From the NCBI RefSeq assembly GCF_001293465.1, contig NZ_JSYZ01000018.1:230987-294986 (forward strand): a DNA stretch of 64,000 nt. The letters are read 5' to 3'. The notes below the pieces were generated by a model. The model saw nothing but the letters and a program-made list of their open reading frames with translations, did no database searches and was not told where the DNA came from. This document shows, piece after piece, positions 28,040 through 36,530 of the stretch. Numbering within the stretch: the first letter of the stretch is position 1; every line of letters begins with the position of its first letter. Source of the DNA: Pseudomonas asplenii (GTDB taxonomy: Bacteria > Pseudomonadota > Gammaproteobacteria > Pseudomonadales > Pseudomonadaceae). The position numbers and the translations under genes are program-made.

Positions 28040-28190
28040 CCGGACAAGCCACTGCCGCCCTGGCGACTTTTCCGATAGATATCAGGGAATCGCCTCAATT
28101 GACCCGCCAGCCAAATAGAGCGAGTTTTTGAAGTGTCTTTTATCCGGGCGATGGCGCCCGGAGCCTGGACCTTCGAGGACAAAAAATCAC

Positions 28191-28523
28191 ATGGAAGTCG
28201 AGCTCAAGCGCTATGTCACACCGCACCTGCAACCTGCCTACCGGTGGCCGGACAACCACGATCCCGTGCAGCCATCCGCCGGTCCCGACAGCCTGGCCAA
28301 GCAGAACGCCGCCTCTGGAGGCAGCACCATGGAACCGCGCATCACCGAACTGGAAACCCGCTTCGAATACATCCACCGTGACCTTGGCGAAGTGCGCAGC
28401 GATGTAAAATCCATCCGTGCCCGTCTGGCCTACATGGCTGGCGGTGCGACCCTCCTGGGCACGCTGGTGGCCTGGGTGGCCAACACCCGCCTGGACCAGA
28501 TCATGCTGTTGCTGACGTCCTGA
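28191..28523 (+). CDS. Small hypothetical protein with C-terminal membrane helix
   Basis: A 110-residue protein. Residues 45-80 form a coiled coil (MEPRITELETRFEYIHRDLG, EVRSDVKSIRARL), followed by one membrane helix about 82-100 (MAGGATLLGTLVAWVANTR). The coiled-coil-plus-tail-helix form resembles small membrane proteins such as XhlA-like phage proteins, but I do not recognise a named family. ATG 28191 has GAGGA upstream at 28175-28179. It is 151 bp after the last psl gene and converges with recR. Function unknown. Confidence 0.65.
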   Translation: MEVELKRYVTPHLQPAYRWPDNHDPVQPSAGPDSLAKQNAASGGSTMEPRITELETRFEYIHRDLGEVRSDVKSIRARLAYMAGGATLLGTLVAWVANTRLDQIMLLLTS

Positions 28524-28574
28524 AGCCGACAGCAACACCAGGCGTGTCGCCCCTCATCGGGACGGCCGCTGCCC

Positions 28575-29177
28575 TTACAAGGTGATCGGTTTACGACCGG
28601 CGAACGAATGTGCCAGGGTGCCGCCGTCCACCAACTCCAGCTCGCCGCCCAGCGGCACGCCATGGGCGATACGCGAGGTGACCAGCCCCTTGTTGGTCAG
28701 CAATTGGGCAATGTAGTGCGCCGTAGCCTCGCCCTCGACCGTCGGGTTGGTGGCGAGGATGACCTCGGTGAAACTGCCCTGCTCTTCGATCCGCGCCAGC
28801 AGTTGCGGAATACCGATAGCCTCCGGGCCGAGGCCGTCGAGCGGCGACAGGTGGCCCTTGAGCACGAAGTAGCGACCGCGATAGCCGGTCTGCTCCACCG
28901 CATAGACATCCATCGGCCCTTCGACCACGCACAGCAGGCTGTCGTCACGCCGAGGGTCGGCGCACTGCGGGCACAGGTCGTCCTCGGTCAGGGTGCGGCA
29001 CTGACGGCAGTGCCCGACCCCGTCCATGGCCTGGGCCAACGCCTGGGCCAGGCGCGCACCGCCGCTGCGATCACGCTCGAGCAGTTGCAGGGCCATGCGC
29101 TGGGCGGTTTTCTGGCCGACACCGGGCAGAACCCGGAAAGCGTCGATCAGTTGGCGAATCAGGGGGCTGAAGCTCAT
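28575..29177 (-). CDS. recR: Recombination protein RecR
   Basis: A 200-residue RecR of exactly the family length. N-terminal helix-hairpin-helix (FRVLPGVGQKTAQRMALQLL), a zinc finger with four Cys (HCRQCRTLTEDDLCPQCADP, about 55-75), a Toprim domain (LLCVVEGPMDVYAVEQTG) and a C-terminal Walker-B-like strand. RecR works with RecF and RecO to load RecA onto gapped DNA. The ATG at 29177 (MSFSPLIRQ) was chosen over an upstream TTG. It is last in the minus-strand set dnaX-ybaB-recR. Confidence 0.96.
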   Translation of the reverse strand: MSFSPLIRQLIDAFRVLPGVGQKTAQRMALQLLERDRSGGARLAQALAQAMDGVGHCRQCRTLTEDDLCPQCADPRRDDSLLCVVEGPMDVYAVEQTGYRGRYFVLKGHLSPLDGLGPEAIGIPQLLARIEEQGSFTEVILATNPTVEGEATAHYIAQLLTNKGLVTSRIAHGVPLGGELELVDGGTLAHSFAGRKPITL

Positions 29178-29266
29178 GGGCGATAGGTCCGACAAAACTG
29201 CGAGAGGCGGTTTATACCCGCGGCTCCGGCCAGCGTCAAATACGCCGGCCGCGAGCCCCGGAAACG

Positions 29267-29295
29267 ACGATGCCAGGCGTCAAGCCTGGCATCGT
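29267..29295 (-). terminator. 12-bp hairpin between ybaB and recR
   Basis: ACGATGCCAGGC and its exact complement GCCTGGCATCGT flank a 5-base loop. There is no T-run on the minus strand, so it may be an mRNA-stabilising or attenuating hairpin rather than a full terminator. Confidence 0.5.
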
Positions 29296-29311
29296 TCAAC
29301 AGCAAGCGGCC

Positions 29312-29650
29312 TTAGAATGGCAGCTTGAAGCCCGGTGGCAGTTGCATGCCAGCGGTCATGCCGGACATCTTGTCGGCGCTGTTGGCTTCGATCTTGCGCA
29401 CGGCATCGTTGACCGCGGCGGCGAACAGATCCTCCAGTACTTCACGGTCGTCATCGCTGACGCCTTCGAGCAGGCTCGGGTCGATGCTCACGCGCTTGAC
29501 GTCATGACGGCCGGTCATGACCACGCTGACCATGTCGCCGCCGGCCTTGCCGGTGACTTCGGCGTTGGCCAGCTCTTCCTGCATCTTGGCCATTTTTTCC
29601 TGCATCTGCTGCGCCTGCTTCATCAGGCCGGCCATGCCACCCTTCATCAT
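29312..29650 (-). CDS. ybaB: Nucleoid-associated protein YbaB/EbfC
   Basis: A 112-residue protein, mainly two long helices and a small beta sheet: GGMAGLMKQAQQMQEKMAKM, then VSVVMTGRHDVKRVSID. YbaB homologues bind DNA as dimers and compact it. Start: ATG 29650 (MMKGGMAGL) with GAGGTGATTCCC before it; an in-frame GTG at 29659 is possible but lacks a site. It lies between dnaX and recR in the conserved order seen in many gamma-proteobacteria. Confidence 0.93.
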   Translation of the reverse strand: MMKGGMAGLMKQAQQMQEKMAKMQEELANAEVTGKAGGDMVSVVMTGRHDVKRVSIDPSLLEGVSDDDREVLEDLFAAAVNDAVRKIEANSADKMSGMTAGMQLPPGFKLPF

Positions 29651-29680
29651 GGGAATCACCTCAAAGTTGCTTGGACAAGC

Positions 29681-29704
29681 GGTGCGAGGCGGTTGCCTCG
29701 CACC
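29681..29704 (-). terminator. Perfect 10-bp hairpin between dnaX and ybaB
   Basis: GGTGCGAGGC and GCCTCGCACC are separated by GGTT. The hairpin lies in the short dnaX-ybaB gap; no T-run follows on the minus strand. It probably tunes read-through or message stability. Confidence 0.5.
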
Positions 29705-29713
29705 TTTCAGTTA

Positions 29714-31810
29714 TTAGCCCTGGGTCACCAGGGCATCGACAGGTTCAATAGTATCGTCACGGACCACCGCGCCGAACTGTTGCATCATTTGCTGGATGAA
29801 CGGATCGGCATGAATCGAGGCGATGGCCTCGTTCTGTCGCTCGTGCCGACGACGCGCGGCCGCCTGGGCCGGGGTTTCCTGCTCGGGCTTGATCAGCTCG
29901 ATGCTCAGTTTCAGCGTGCGCCCGTGATACTGGTTCAGCGCTTCATTGAGGCGCCGTTGCTGCGTCGGGTTGAACAGGGCGCTGTGGGCCGGGTCCAGGT
30001 GCAACAGCCAGTCGTCACCGTCGACCGCGATCAGCGTGCAGTTGGCGGCGATGCTGCCGGTCATGCCGGAAATCGGCAGTTTCGGGAACAGCTGCAGCCA
30101 CTCCAGGGCCAGGCCGGTTGCCGGTTGCGCCGCGGGCAGCGGTTCGGGCTCGGGCTGCGGCTCCAGCTCGGCGGCGTGTTCGGTCGCCAACTCATCCAGG
30201 TAGCTGTAGGCCGAATCCATGTCCGGCTCGATGTAGTCTTCGTCCAGCGGCGGCTCATCGTCGCGATCGGGGCCCGCCGCGCTGCTGCTCATCGGCTCTG
30301 GAATCGACTCGGGGATCGGCGCGGCCGCCCATTCCGGAGCCGTTGACTGCGCATGCGGCGCTTCCGGTTGTTCGGCAACGACCTCCGGCACCGGCTCTTC
30401 GACCGGCTCGGGCTCGGGTGCCTGCGGCTGTGGCGCAGCCTGGGCAGGCTCATTCCACGGCAGGTCGATTTCCTCGACGGCCGCAGCAACGGGCTCGGGC
30501 TCCGGCTCGCAGGCAACCGGCTCGGGCTCGGGTACAACCTCGACCACCGCAGCCGGGGCCGGTGCTGGCGGAGCCGAGGGGGCAACTGGCGCGGCAGGCG
30601 TCTCGACCACGGGAGCAACGGCCGCCGGCGCGGCAGTGGCCGGCCCAGCCACCTTGCTCGCGGAATCAACTGTGGCCTGGCTGATCCCCACTGGCTTTAG
30701 TGGCTGCCTGGGCGCCGCGGCGCTGTCGGCCGGGCGGAAGGCGAGCATCCGCAGCAGGACCATCTCGAAGCCACCACGCGGATCCGGTGCCAGCGGCAGG
30801 TCGCGCCGACCGATCAGGCCCATCTGGTAGTAGAACTGTACGTCCTCGGCCGGCAGCGCCTGGGCCAGGGCCAGCACCCGGTCGCGGTCGCCATGGCCGT
30901 TGTCGACACCCTCGGGCAGCGCCTGGGCAATCGCCACCCGGTGCAGCACGTTGAGGATTTCCGAAAGCACGCCGTTCCAGTCCGGCCCCTGCTCGGCCAG
31001 GTGGCGCACGGCTTCGAGCAGCGCCTTGGCATCGCCGTCGATCAGCGCATGCAGCACATCGTAGACCTGGCCATGGTCCAGCGTGCCGAGCATCGCCCGC
31101 ACATCACTGGCCAGGACCTTGCCTTCACCGAAGGCAATGGCCTGGTCGGTCAGGCTCATCGCGTCGCGCATCGAACCGTCGGCCGCGCGCCCGAGCAGCC
31201 ACAGGGCATCGTCTTCGAACGGCACGTTCTCGACCCCGAGTACATGGGTCAAATGCTCGACCACCCGCTCCGGGGTCATGTTCTTCAGGGAGAACTGCAG
31301 GCAACGCGACAAAATCGTTGCAGGGAGTTTCTGCGGGTCGGTGGTTGCCAGGATGAACTTGACGTAGGGAGGCGGCTCTTCCAGGGTTTTCAGCAAGGCG
31401 TTGAACGAGTGGCTGGAGAGCATGTGCACTTCGTCGATCAGGTAGACCTTGAAGCGCCCGCGGCTCGGTGCGTACTGCACGTTATCCAGCAGCTCGCGGG
31501 TATCCTCGACCTTGGTCCGGCTCGCGGCGTCGATCTCGATCAGGTCGACGAAGCGCCCTTCATCGATCTCGCGGCATACCGAACAGGTTCCGCAGGGCGA
31601 GGAAGTGATGCCGGTCTCGCAGTTCAGGCACTTGGCGATGATCCGTGCGATGGTGGTCTTGCCCACCCCGCGGGTGCCGGTGAACAGATAGGCATGGTGC
31701 AGCCGCTGGCTGTCCAGAGCATTGATCAGCGCCTTGAGCACATGGGTCTGGCCGACCATTTCGCGGAACGAGCGCGGACGCCATTTACGTGCAAGAACCT
31801 GATAACTCAT
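29714..31810 (-). CDS. dnaX: DNA polymerase III subunits tau and gamma, DnaX
   Basis: A 698-residue clamp-loader ATPase starting MSYQVLARKWRPRSFREMVG. The AAA+ domain has Walker A LFTGTRGVGKTTIARIIAKC, a zinc module of Cys residues (CLNCETGITSSPCGTCSVC), Walker B LIDEVHMLS, and sensor 1 SRC in ATILSRCLQFSL. Residues about 380-560 are a Pro/Glu/Ala-rich linker, and the C-terminal tau-specific domain binds polymerase and DnaB (LEWLQLFPKLPISGMTGSIA). I see no A-rich slippery run like the E. coli frameshift site, so how gamma is made here is unclear. In other pseudomonads ffs lies close upstream; here it is 14 kb away. Confidence 0.95.
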   Translation of the reverse strand: MSYQVLARKWRPRSFREMVGQTHVLKALINALDSQRLHHAYLFTGTRGVGKTTIARIIAKCLNCETGITSSPCGTCSVCREIDEGRFVDLIEIDAASRTKVEDTRELLDNVQYAPSRGRFKVYLIDEVHMLSSHSFNALLKTLEEPPPYVKFILATTDPQKLPATILSRCLQFSLKNMTPERVVEHLTHVLGVENVPFEDDALWLLGRAADGSMRDAMSLTDQAIAFGEGKVLASDVRAMLGTLDHGQVYDVLHALIDGDAKALLEAVRHLAEQGPDWNGVLSEILNVLHRVAIAQALPEGVDNGHGDRDRVLALAQALPAEDVQFYYQMGLIGRRDLPLAPDPRGGFEMVLLRMLAFRPADSAAAPRQPLKPVGISQATVDSASKVAGPATAAPAAVAPVVETPAAPVAPSAPPAPAPAAVVEVVPEPEPVACEPEPEPVAAAVEEIDLPWNEPAQAAPQPQAPEPEPVEEPVPEVVAEQPEAPHAQSTAPEWAAAPIPESIPEPMSSSAAGPDRDDEPPLDEDYIEPDMDSAYSYLDELATEHAAELEPQPEPEPLPAAQPATGLALEWLQLFPKLPISGMTGSIAANCTLIAVDGDDWLLHLDPAHSALFNPTQQRRLNEALNQYHGRTLKLSIELIKPEQETPAQAAARRRHERQNEAIASIHADPFIQQMMQQFGAVVRDDTIEPVDALVTQG

Positions 31811-32019
31811 CGATAACCGTCGCATCTGGAAAGCGGAAGACCGCTAATGCTAGCGGAGCAGGGGCGAAATTGCATCCAGCGCGGTTCTCTAATCTGTCCT
31901 GGCTGCCCGACCCGCAAAGCGACTATATATGAGGCGTGTCGCTGCTGATACCTGCTGTCGATCCGCCGCTGGCGGCCAGCCAATCAATTGCGTGGCCGTT
32001 ATCGCCAGCAAGCCAACGC

Positions 32020-33720
32020 CTACACGATGTCGGGCGCTGCACGCCACAGTGGCGAGGGAACGAACCCGGCGACCCAACCCGGCACCGCCTGCGCCGCCAT
32101 CGGTCGGGCAATGAATCCACCCTGCGCCACGTCGCACCCCAGGCTGATCAGCAGTTGCCCCTGCTCGGCCGTTTCCAGCCCCTCGGCAATCACCTCGCGG
32201 CCAAACGCCCGGGCCAGGCCGATGATCGCCGTGGTCAGGGCCAGGTCATCCTGGTCGTGGAGAATATCGCGAACGAAGGAACGATCGATCTTGATGGTCT
32301 GGGTCGGCAGGCGCTTGAGGTGGCTCAGCGACGAATAGCCGGTGCCGAAATCATCCAGGGAAAAGCGCACCCCCAGCGCCTGGCACGCCAGCAGGCACTG
32401 GCTCACCCGCTGGATGTTCTCGATGGCCACCGATTCGACGATCTCCAGGTCCAGCATCTGCGCCGGCACCTCGGCATAACGGGCCAGCAATGCCTGCAGC
32501 CGCGCCACGAAATCCGCGCGCTGGAAGTGCCGCGCCGCGATGTTCAGGCTGACCGGCCAGTGGTAGCCCACCCGCCGCCAGGCCTGTATCTGCGCCAGGA
32601 CACCATCGATGACCCATTCGCCGATCTCGCCGATCACATCCGTCTGCGCCACCAGCGGCAGGAACTCGTGGGCTTCGAGCAGGCCGCGTTGCGGATTCTG
32701 CCAGCACACCAGCGCCTCGAAACCGAGCACCTGGCCGGTACGCAGGTTGACCTTGGGTTGATAGACCAGCCGCAGTTCATCGGCGGCCAGGGCCTGGCGT
32801 ATCAGTTCAACGGTCTGGTAGGTGGCCCTGATCTCCTGGTCCAGCGACACATCGAACAGGTGGAAGCGGTTGCGCCCGCCCTGCTTGGCCATGTACATGG
32901 CCTGGTCGGCGTGACGCAGCAGGGTGTCGGCATCCTCATCATCTTCCGGGAACAGGGTCACGCCGATGCTGGCATAGACGTGGAGTTCCTGCCCGCGAAT
33001 CGAGTACGGCGCCGAGATCGCCCACAGCACCCGCTGCAAGGCGGCGCGCAACGCCTGGCTATCGTGCACGTAGCGCAGGATCAGCACGAACTCATCGCCC
33101 GCCAGGCGCGCCACCACATCCTCGCCGCGCATGATCCCGCGCAACCGCGCGGCGACTTCCACCAGCAACGCATCGCCGCAGGCATGCCCGTAGCTGTCGT
33201 TGACCGCCTTGAAGCCATCGAGATCGAGCATGCACACCGCCAGGGGAATCCGCTCGCGCCGGGCGAAGTCCAGGGCCTGGTTCAGCAGTTCGGAGAGAAA
33301 GGCCCGGTTGGGCAGGCCGGTCAGCACGTCATGGCCTACGCGCCACTGCAAGGTCTGCAGCAAACGCTGCTTTTCACTGACATCGAAGCGGATCGACATG
33401 TACTTGCGCACCTGCCCCGTCACATCATCCAGCAGCGGCACCATGGTGCTGTCGAGCCAGAACAGCGAGCCGTCCTTGGCGCGGTTGCACACTTCGCCCT
33501 TCCATACCTGCCCACGGGTCAGGGTGCGCCACATGTCGTCAAAGAATTCGGTCGGGTGAAAGCCGGAATTGAGCATCCGGTGGTTCTGCCCCAGCAGCTC
33601 CTCGCGGCTGTAGCCGGAAATGGCACAGAACGGCTCGTTGACGTAGGTGATCCGGCCGTTCAGGTCCGTCTCGGAGAAAATCGCTGCTGCATCCACCACC
33701 TTGCGGTACGTCTCGTCCAT
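32020..33720 (-). CDS. PAS-GGDEF-EAL cyclic-di-GMP protein
   Basis: A 566-residue cytosolic protein without membrane helices. PAS/PAC domain 5-120 (NGRITYVNEPFCAISGYSRE, FWLDSTMVPLLDD). The GGDEF domain (about 125-290) has the variant AGDEF at residues 207-211 and an intact inhibitory RxxD (RGED, residues 198-201). The EAL domain (about 300-550) keeps GFEALVCW, DDFGTGYSSLSHLKRLP and IKIDRSFV; the usual EGVET reads EGLET. Both activities are possible; phosphodiesterase looks best preserved. The start ATG at 33720 is the first of the PAS domain. It stands alone, in the accessory block between dnaX and ffs. Its presence near a psl cluster may be coincidental. Confidence 0.9.
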   Translation of the reverse strand: MDETYRKVVDAAAIFSETDLNGRITYVNEPFCAISGYSREELLGQNHRMLNSGFHPTEFFDDMWRTLTRGQVWKGEVCNRAKDGSLFWLDSTMVPLLDDVTGQVRKYMSIRFDVSEKQRLLQTLQWRVGHDVLTGLPNRAFLSELLNQALDFARRERIPLAVCMLDLDGFKAVNDSYGHACGDALLVEVAARLRGIMRGEDVVARLAGDEFVLILRYVHDSQALRAALQRVLWAISAPYSIRGQELHVYASIGVTLFPEDDEDADTLLRHADQAMYMAKQGGRNRFHLFDVSLDQEIRATYQTVELIRQALAADELRLVYQPKVNLRTGQVLGFEALVCWQNPQRGLLEAHEFLPLVAQTDVIGEIGEWVIDGVLAQIQAWRRVGYHWPVSLNIAARHFQRADFVARLQALLARYAEVPAQMLDLEIVESVAIENIQRVSQCLLACQALGVRFSLDDFGTGYSSLSHLKRLPTQTIKIDRSFVRDILHDQDDLALTTAIIGLARAFGREVIAEGLETAEQGQLLISLGCDVAQGGFIARPMAAQAVPGWVAGFVPSPLWRAAPDIV

Positions 33721-34147
33721 GAGTCAGTTCACTTGGGCAATTCGGTTGAACCGCTCGACCGGGCATCCGCCCCCGCAGAGACCAGCACCCGTTCGCCACC
33801 ACAGCCGAGCCCGCCCCCACAACGGAGCAATGCACGCTGTTCGGCAGAACTTCGACGAAGATCAACTAGAGTTAAACCGAGGTTGTCAGCAGATCGAAGC
33901 ATGGACCGCTGAAACCCGCAAAATAGACACCCGAAGGCTCGGTTCGGCGCGCCTGGCATGCCGCCCGGGGAAATACAAGGATTTCCCGGCTTGCAAAACG
34001 GCCGCTTCAAACCCGATCACCAAAAATCTGTCCGATCCGCCGATTCTACGAATTACATCACATTATGCAATAGAAGGTGATGAATCATGGTGTTGCCTAA
34101 TGCAAAGATTTATCGTTAAGTTCTTGATTCTAAATGGGAATTGAGCG
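33721..34147. other. Divergent intergenic region before the XRE regulator
   Basis: 427 bases. The final part (about 34010-34147) is AT-rich (AATTACATCACATTATGCAAT, GTTAAGTTCTTGATTC) and probably contains the XRE promoter. No supported gene or clear inverted repeat was seen. Confidence 0.45.
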
Positions 34148-34462
34148 ATGGAAATTTCAAGTTTGGGTATGGCCATTAGACGCTATCGCAAGGTAGCGGG
34201 GCTGACTCAGGCTGAACTTGGCGAGAGAACCGGTTTTGACCCCAAAACCATCAGCCGCTTCGAAACCGGCAGCTACACCCCAAGCGTGGACGCGCTGTTT
34301 CTGTTCGCCGATGTGCTGGGGGTAAAACTGAAAGTGTTTTTCGCGGATATGGGCGACGAGGACGAGCAGCGTGCCTACCTGTTCGGCGTCATTCACAAAG
34401 CCCCCTCAAAGGACCTGGGAAAACTGATCGCCGCGGTCGATCTCGCCTTGTCCAAGCCCTGA
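34148..34462 (+). CDS. XRE-family helix-turn-helix regulator
   Basis: A 104-residue protein. Residues 8-62 form a Cro/C1-type helix-turn-helix (AIRRYRKVAGLTQAELGERT, then FDPKTISRFETGSYTPSVDA). The rest is a short alpha-helical tail (RAYLFGVIHKAPSKDLGKLI). GAGCG lies 5-9 bases before the ATG. It faces the AT-rich upstream region and ends 6 bp from the converging transporter gene. Single-domain regulators of this type often act on their own promoter; no target is apparent. No toxin partner is adjacent. Confidence 0.82.
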   Translation: MEISSLGMAIRRYRKVAGLTQAELGERTGFDPKTISRFETGSYTPSVDALFLFADVLGVKLKVFFADMGDEDEQRAYLFGVIHKAPSKDLGKLIAAVDLALSKP

Positions 34463-34468
34463 ATCACC

Positions 34469-35464
34469 TCACTTCAGGTCCGCCCCACGGGGCCGGACCT
34501 GGGGCACAAGCTCCTCCGACGCCATCCCACGGGCACCCTCGCCCCTGTGGGGACGGGCTTGCCGTGGCACCGAACCGCCGCGAATCGTGTCCCCCTTGCG
34601 CCCTTCCAACTGCAACGCCAGCACGCTCCCCAGCACGATCGCCCCACCCAGCAGCACCATCGGCGATACGCCAACCCCCAACACCAGCGCCGCCATCACG
34701 ATCGCCACCGGTGGAATCAGGTACAACGCAACCGCTGAACGGCTGACCGCCGAATGCGTCAGCACATAGGCCCAGGCCAGGTAGGCCAGGGCGCTGGGAA
34801 AGATCCCCAGCACCAGCACCGCGACATTCACCCGCAGCGACGCCTGGGTCACCGCCTGCCCCAGCCCCGGCAGATAGACGCACAGCAGCAGCGTGCCGGC
34901 CCAGACCATGTAGCACACCGTGGTCAGCCCGTCGTAGTGATGGGCGTAGTGTTTCTGCAAGGCGAAATAGATGCTCCAGGACAGCGCCGCCAGCACGATC
35001 AGGAACCCCTGGGGATTGAACGTGCCAATCCCGCGATCCCCCCAGATCACCACCAATACCCCGACGAACCCGGCAAGCACGCCCAGCCAGCGCCAGCCGC
35101 TCACCGACTCCCTGAGCCAGAAATACGCGATCAGCGTACTGAACAACGGCGTCGACTGGGCCAGCACACTGCCCGCTCCCGGCGTGACCCATTGCTGGCC
35201 ATAATTGATGCTGACGTGATGGAGGAAAATCGCGAAAAAACCCAGCACGAACAGCCACGGCAGATCGCGCAGGCGGGGCAAGGCGATGCCCTTTGCCAGC
35301 GCCACGCCGGCCATGAACAGCGAGGCGATCAGAAACCGCAGCAGGGCCAGGTGCCCCGGGCTGTAGTTTTCCAGGCCGATGTGGATACCGGTGGGCGAAT
35401 AGGCCCAGCAGAGAATGACCGAGGCGGTGGCAAGGGAAACTTTTATCGAAGACAGGGCTTTCAC
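34469..35464 (-). CDS. DMT-superfamily (EamA) transporter
   Basis: A 331-residue membrane protein with ten predicted helices and two EamA repeats (VILCWAYSPTGIHIGLENYS, HHVSINYGQQWVTPGAGSVL and a second set SWSIYFALQKHYAH). Members export metabolites or amino acids. The protein seems to run on past the usual end: the last 35 or so residues (RGGSVPRQARPHRGEGARG) are encoded in a REP-like sequence, so the natural C-terminus may have been near EGRKG. It is divergent from the LysR regulator 35571-36446, its probable regulator. The substrate is unknown. Confidence 0.87.
   Translation of the reverse strand: MKALSSIKVSLATASVILCWAYSPTGIHIGLENYSPGHLALLRFLIASLFMAGVALAKGIALPRLRDLPWLFVLGFFAIFLHHVSINYGQQWVTPGAGSVLAQSTPLFSTLIAYFWLRESVSGWRWLGVLAGFVGVLVVIWGDRGIGTFNPQGFLIVLAALSWSIYFALQKHYAHHYDGLTTVCYMVWAGTLLLCVYLPGLGQAVTQASLRVNVAVLVLGIFPSALAYLAWAYVLTHSAVSRSAVALYLIPPVAIVMAALVLGVGVSPMVLLGGAIVLGSVLALQLEGRKGDTIRGGSVPRQARPHRGEGARGMASEELVPQVRPRGADLK
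34476..34582. repeat. REP-like sequence inside the 3' end of the transporter gene
   Basis: An imperfect hairpin AGGTCCG...CGGACCT at 34476-34500 and a REP-like core (TGTGGGGACGGGCTTGCCGTGG) at 34546-34567 lie inside the reading frame. The XRE gene converges here with a 6-bp gap, so the hairpin may also end both messages. Confidence 0.5.
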
Positions 35465-35570
35465 GGCAGGACGACATCCAAGATGATCTAGGGAATGCCT
35501 CCAGTCTCGAGCGGCCTGGCGATCAGCACAATTGACGAATATTGAGACGAGAATTCACCGGGAGTGAATC

Positions 35571-36446
35571 ATGGAACTGGCGCAAATGCGCATGGTTAAA
35601 GCCGTTGCCGAAACCGGCAGCATCGCCCTCGCCGCGCAACGGCTGCATTGCGTGCCGTCCAACATCACCACGCGCATCAAGCAACTGGAAGGCGAACTGG
35701 GCACCGAACTGTTCGTGCGCGCCGGGCGCGGCCTGAGCATCAGCCCGGCCGGACAGATTTTCCTGGACTACTGCGCGAAGATCCTCAACCTGGTGGACGA
35801 AGCCAAGCGTGCCGTCGACGCCAACACCCGCCCTTGCGGGACCTTGCGCATTGGCGCCATCGAGTCCTGCGCGACCGTGCACCTGCCGGCGCTGCTCGCC
35901 GAGTACCACCAGGCCTACCCCGAGGTCAGCCTGGAGCTGATCACCGGCACCTGGACGCAGTTGATGGAGGACGTCCGCCAGCGCCGCCTCGACGGCGCCC
36001 TGGTGGCCGTCGACATCCATCACCCGAAAATCGCCAGCGCTGCGCTCTACCGCGAGAACCTGGTGCTGATCAGCGCCGCCGGCAGCCCAGCGATCCACAG
36101 TGCCCATGACCTGCTGGGCCGCACCCTGATCATGTGGCCCAGCGGCTGCCCCTATCGCGCTGCGCTGAAGAACTGGGTACAGGAACACGATCGCAACCCG
36201 CCGATCGCCAGCTATGGCAGTTGGGGCACCATCATTGGCTGCGTGAACGCCGGGGCCGGCGTATCGCTGGTGCCGGAAGGCATCCTGCGCCGCTTCGAGC
36301 AATCGACGGGGCTGGCGACCTATCGTTTCGACGAACTGACACCGGTGCAGAACAGCTTCATCTGGCACAAGGAAACCACCCGCCACCCAGCCCGAGAGGC
36401 CTTCGCCCGGCTGTTGCAGGAGCGCCTGGAGACCACGCCGCAGTAG
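35571..36446 (+). CDS. LysR-family transcriptional regulator
   Basis: A 291-residue LTTR starting MELAQMRMVKAVAETGSIAL. The helix-turn-helix is at about 16-40 (AAQRLHCVPSNITTRIKQLE), with the effector-binding domain from about 90 (GTLRIGAIESCATVHLPALL). Proteins with this N-terminal form (xHCVPSNITTRIKQLE) include regulators next to DMT transporters, which fits the divergent transporter gene 107 bp away. The start ATG follows GGGAGTGAATC. It probably represses or activates the transporter and itself; the ligand is unknown. Confidence 0.9.
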   Translation: MELAQMRMVKAVAETGSIALAAQRLHCVPSNITTRIKQLEGELGTELFVRAGRGLSISPAGQIFLDYCAKILNLVDEAKRAVDANTRPCGTLRIGAIESCATVHLPALLAEYHQAYPEVSLELITGTWTQLMEDVRQRRLDGALVAVDIHHPKIASAALYRENLVLISAAGSPAIHSAHDLLGRTLIMWPSGCPYRAALKNWVQEHDRNPPIASYGSWGTIIGCVNAGAGVSLVPEGILRRFEQSTGLATYRFDELTPVQNSFIWHKETTRHPAREAFARLLQERLETTPQ

Positions 36447-36530
36447 GCTGTGGACACGACAATCTGGCGATTGACCAGTCCTTTCGGTTATCCTGCCCGA
36501 CCAAATTAATTCAAAATGTAAGGGACTACG

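Noticed and set aside
29714..31810. Programmed frameshift in dnaX as in E. coli
   Set aside because: No A6G-like slippery run could be seen in the coding strand.
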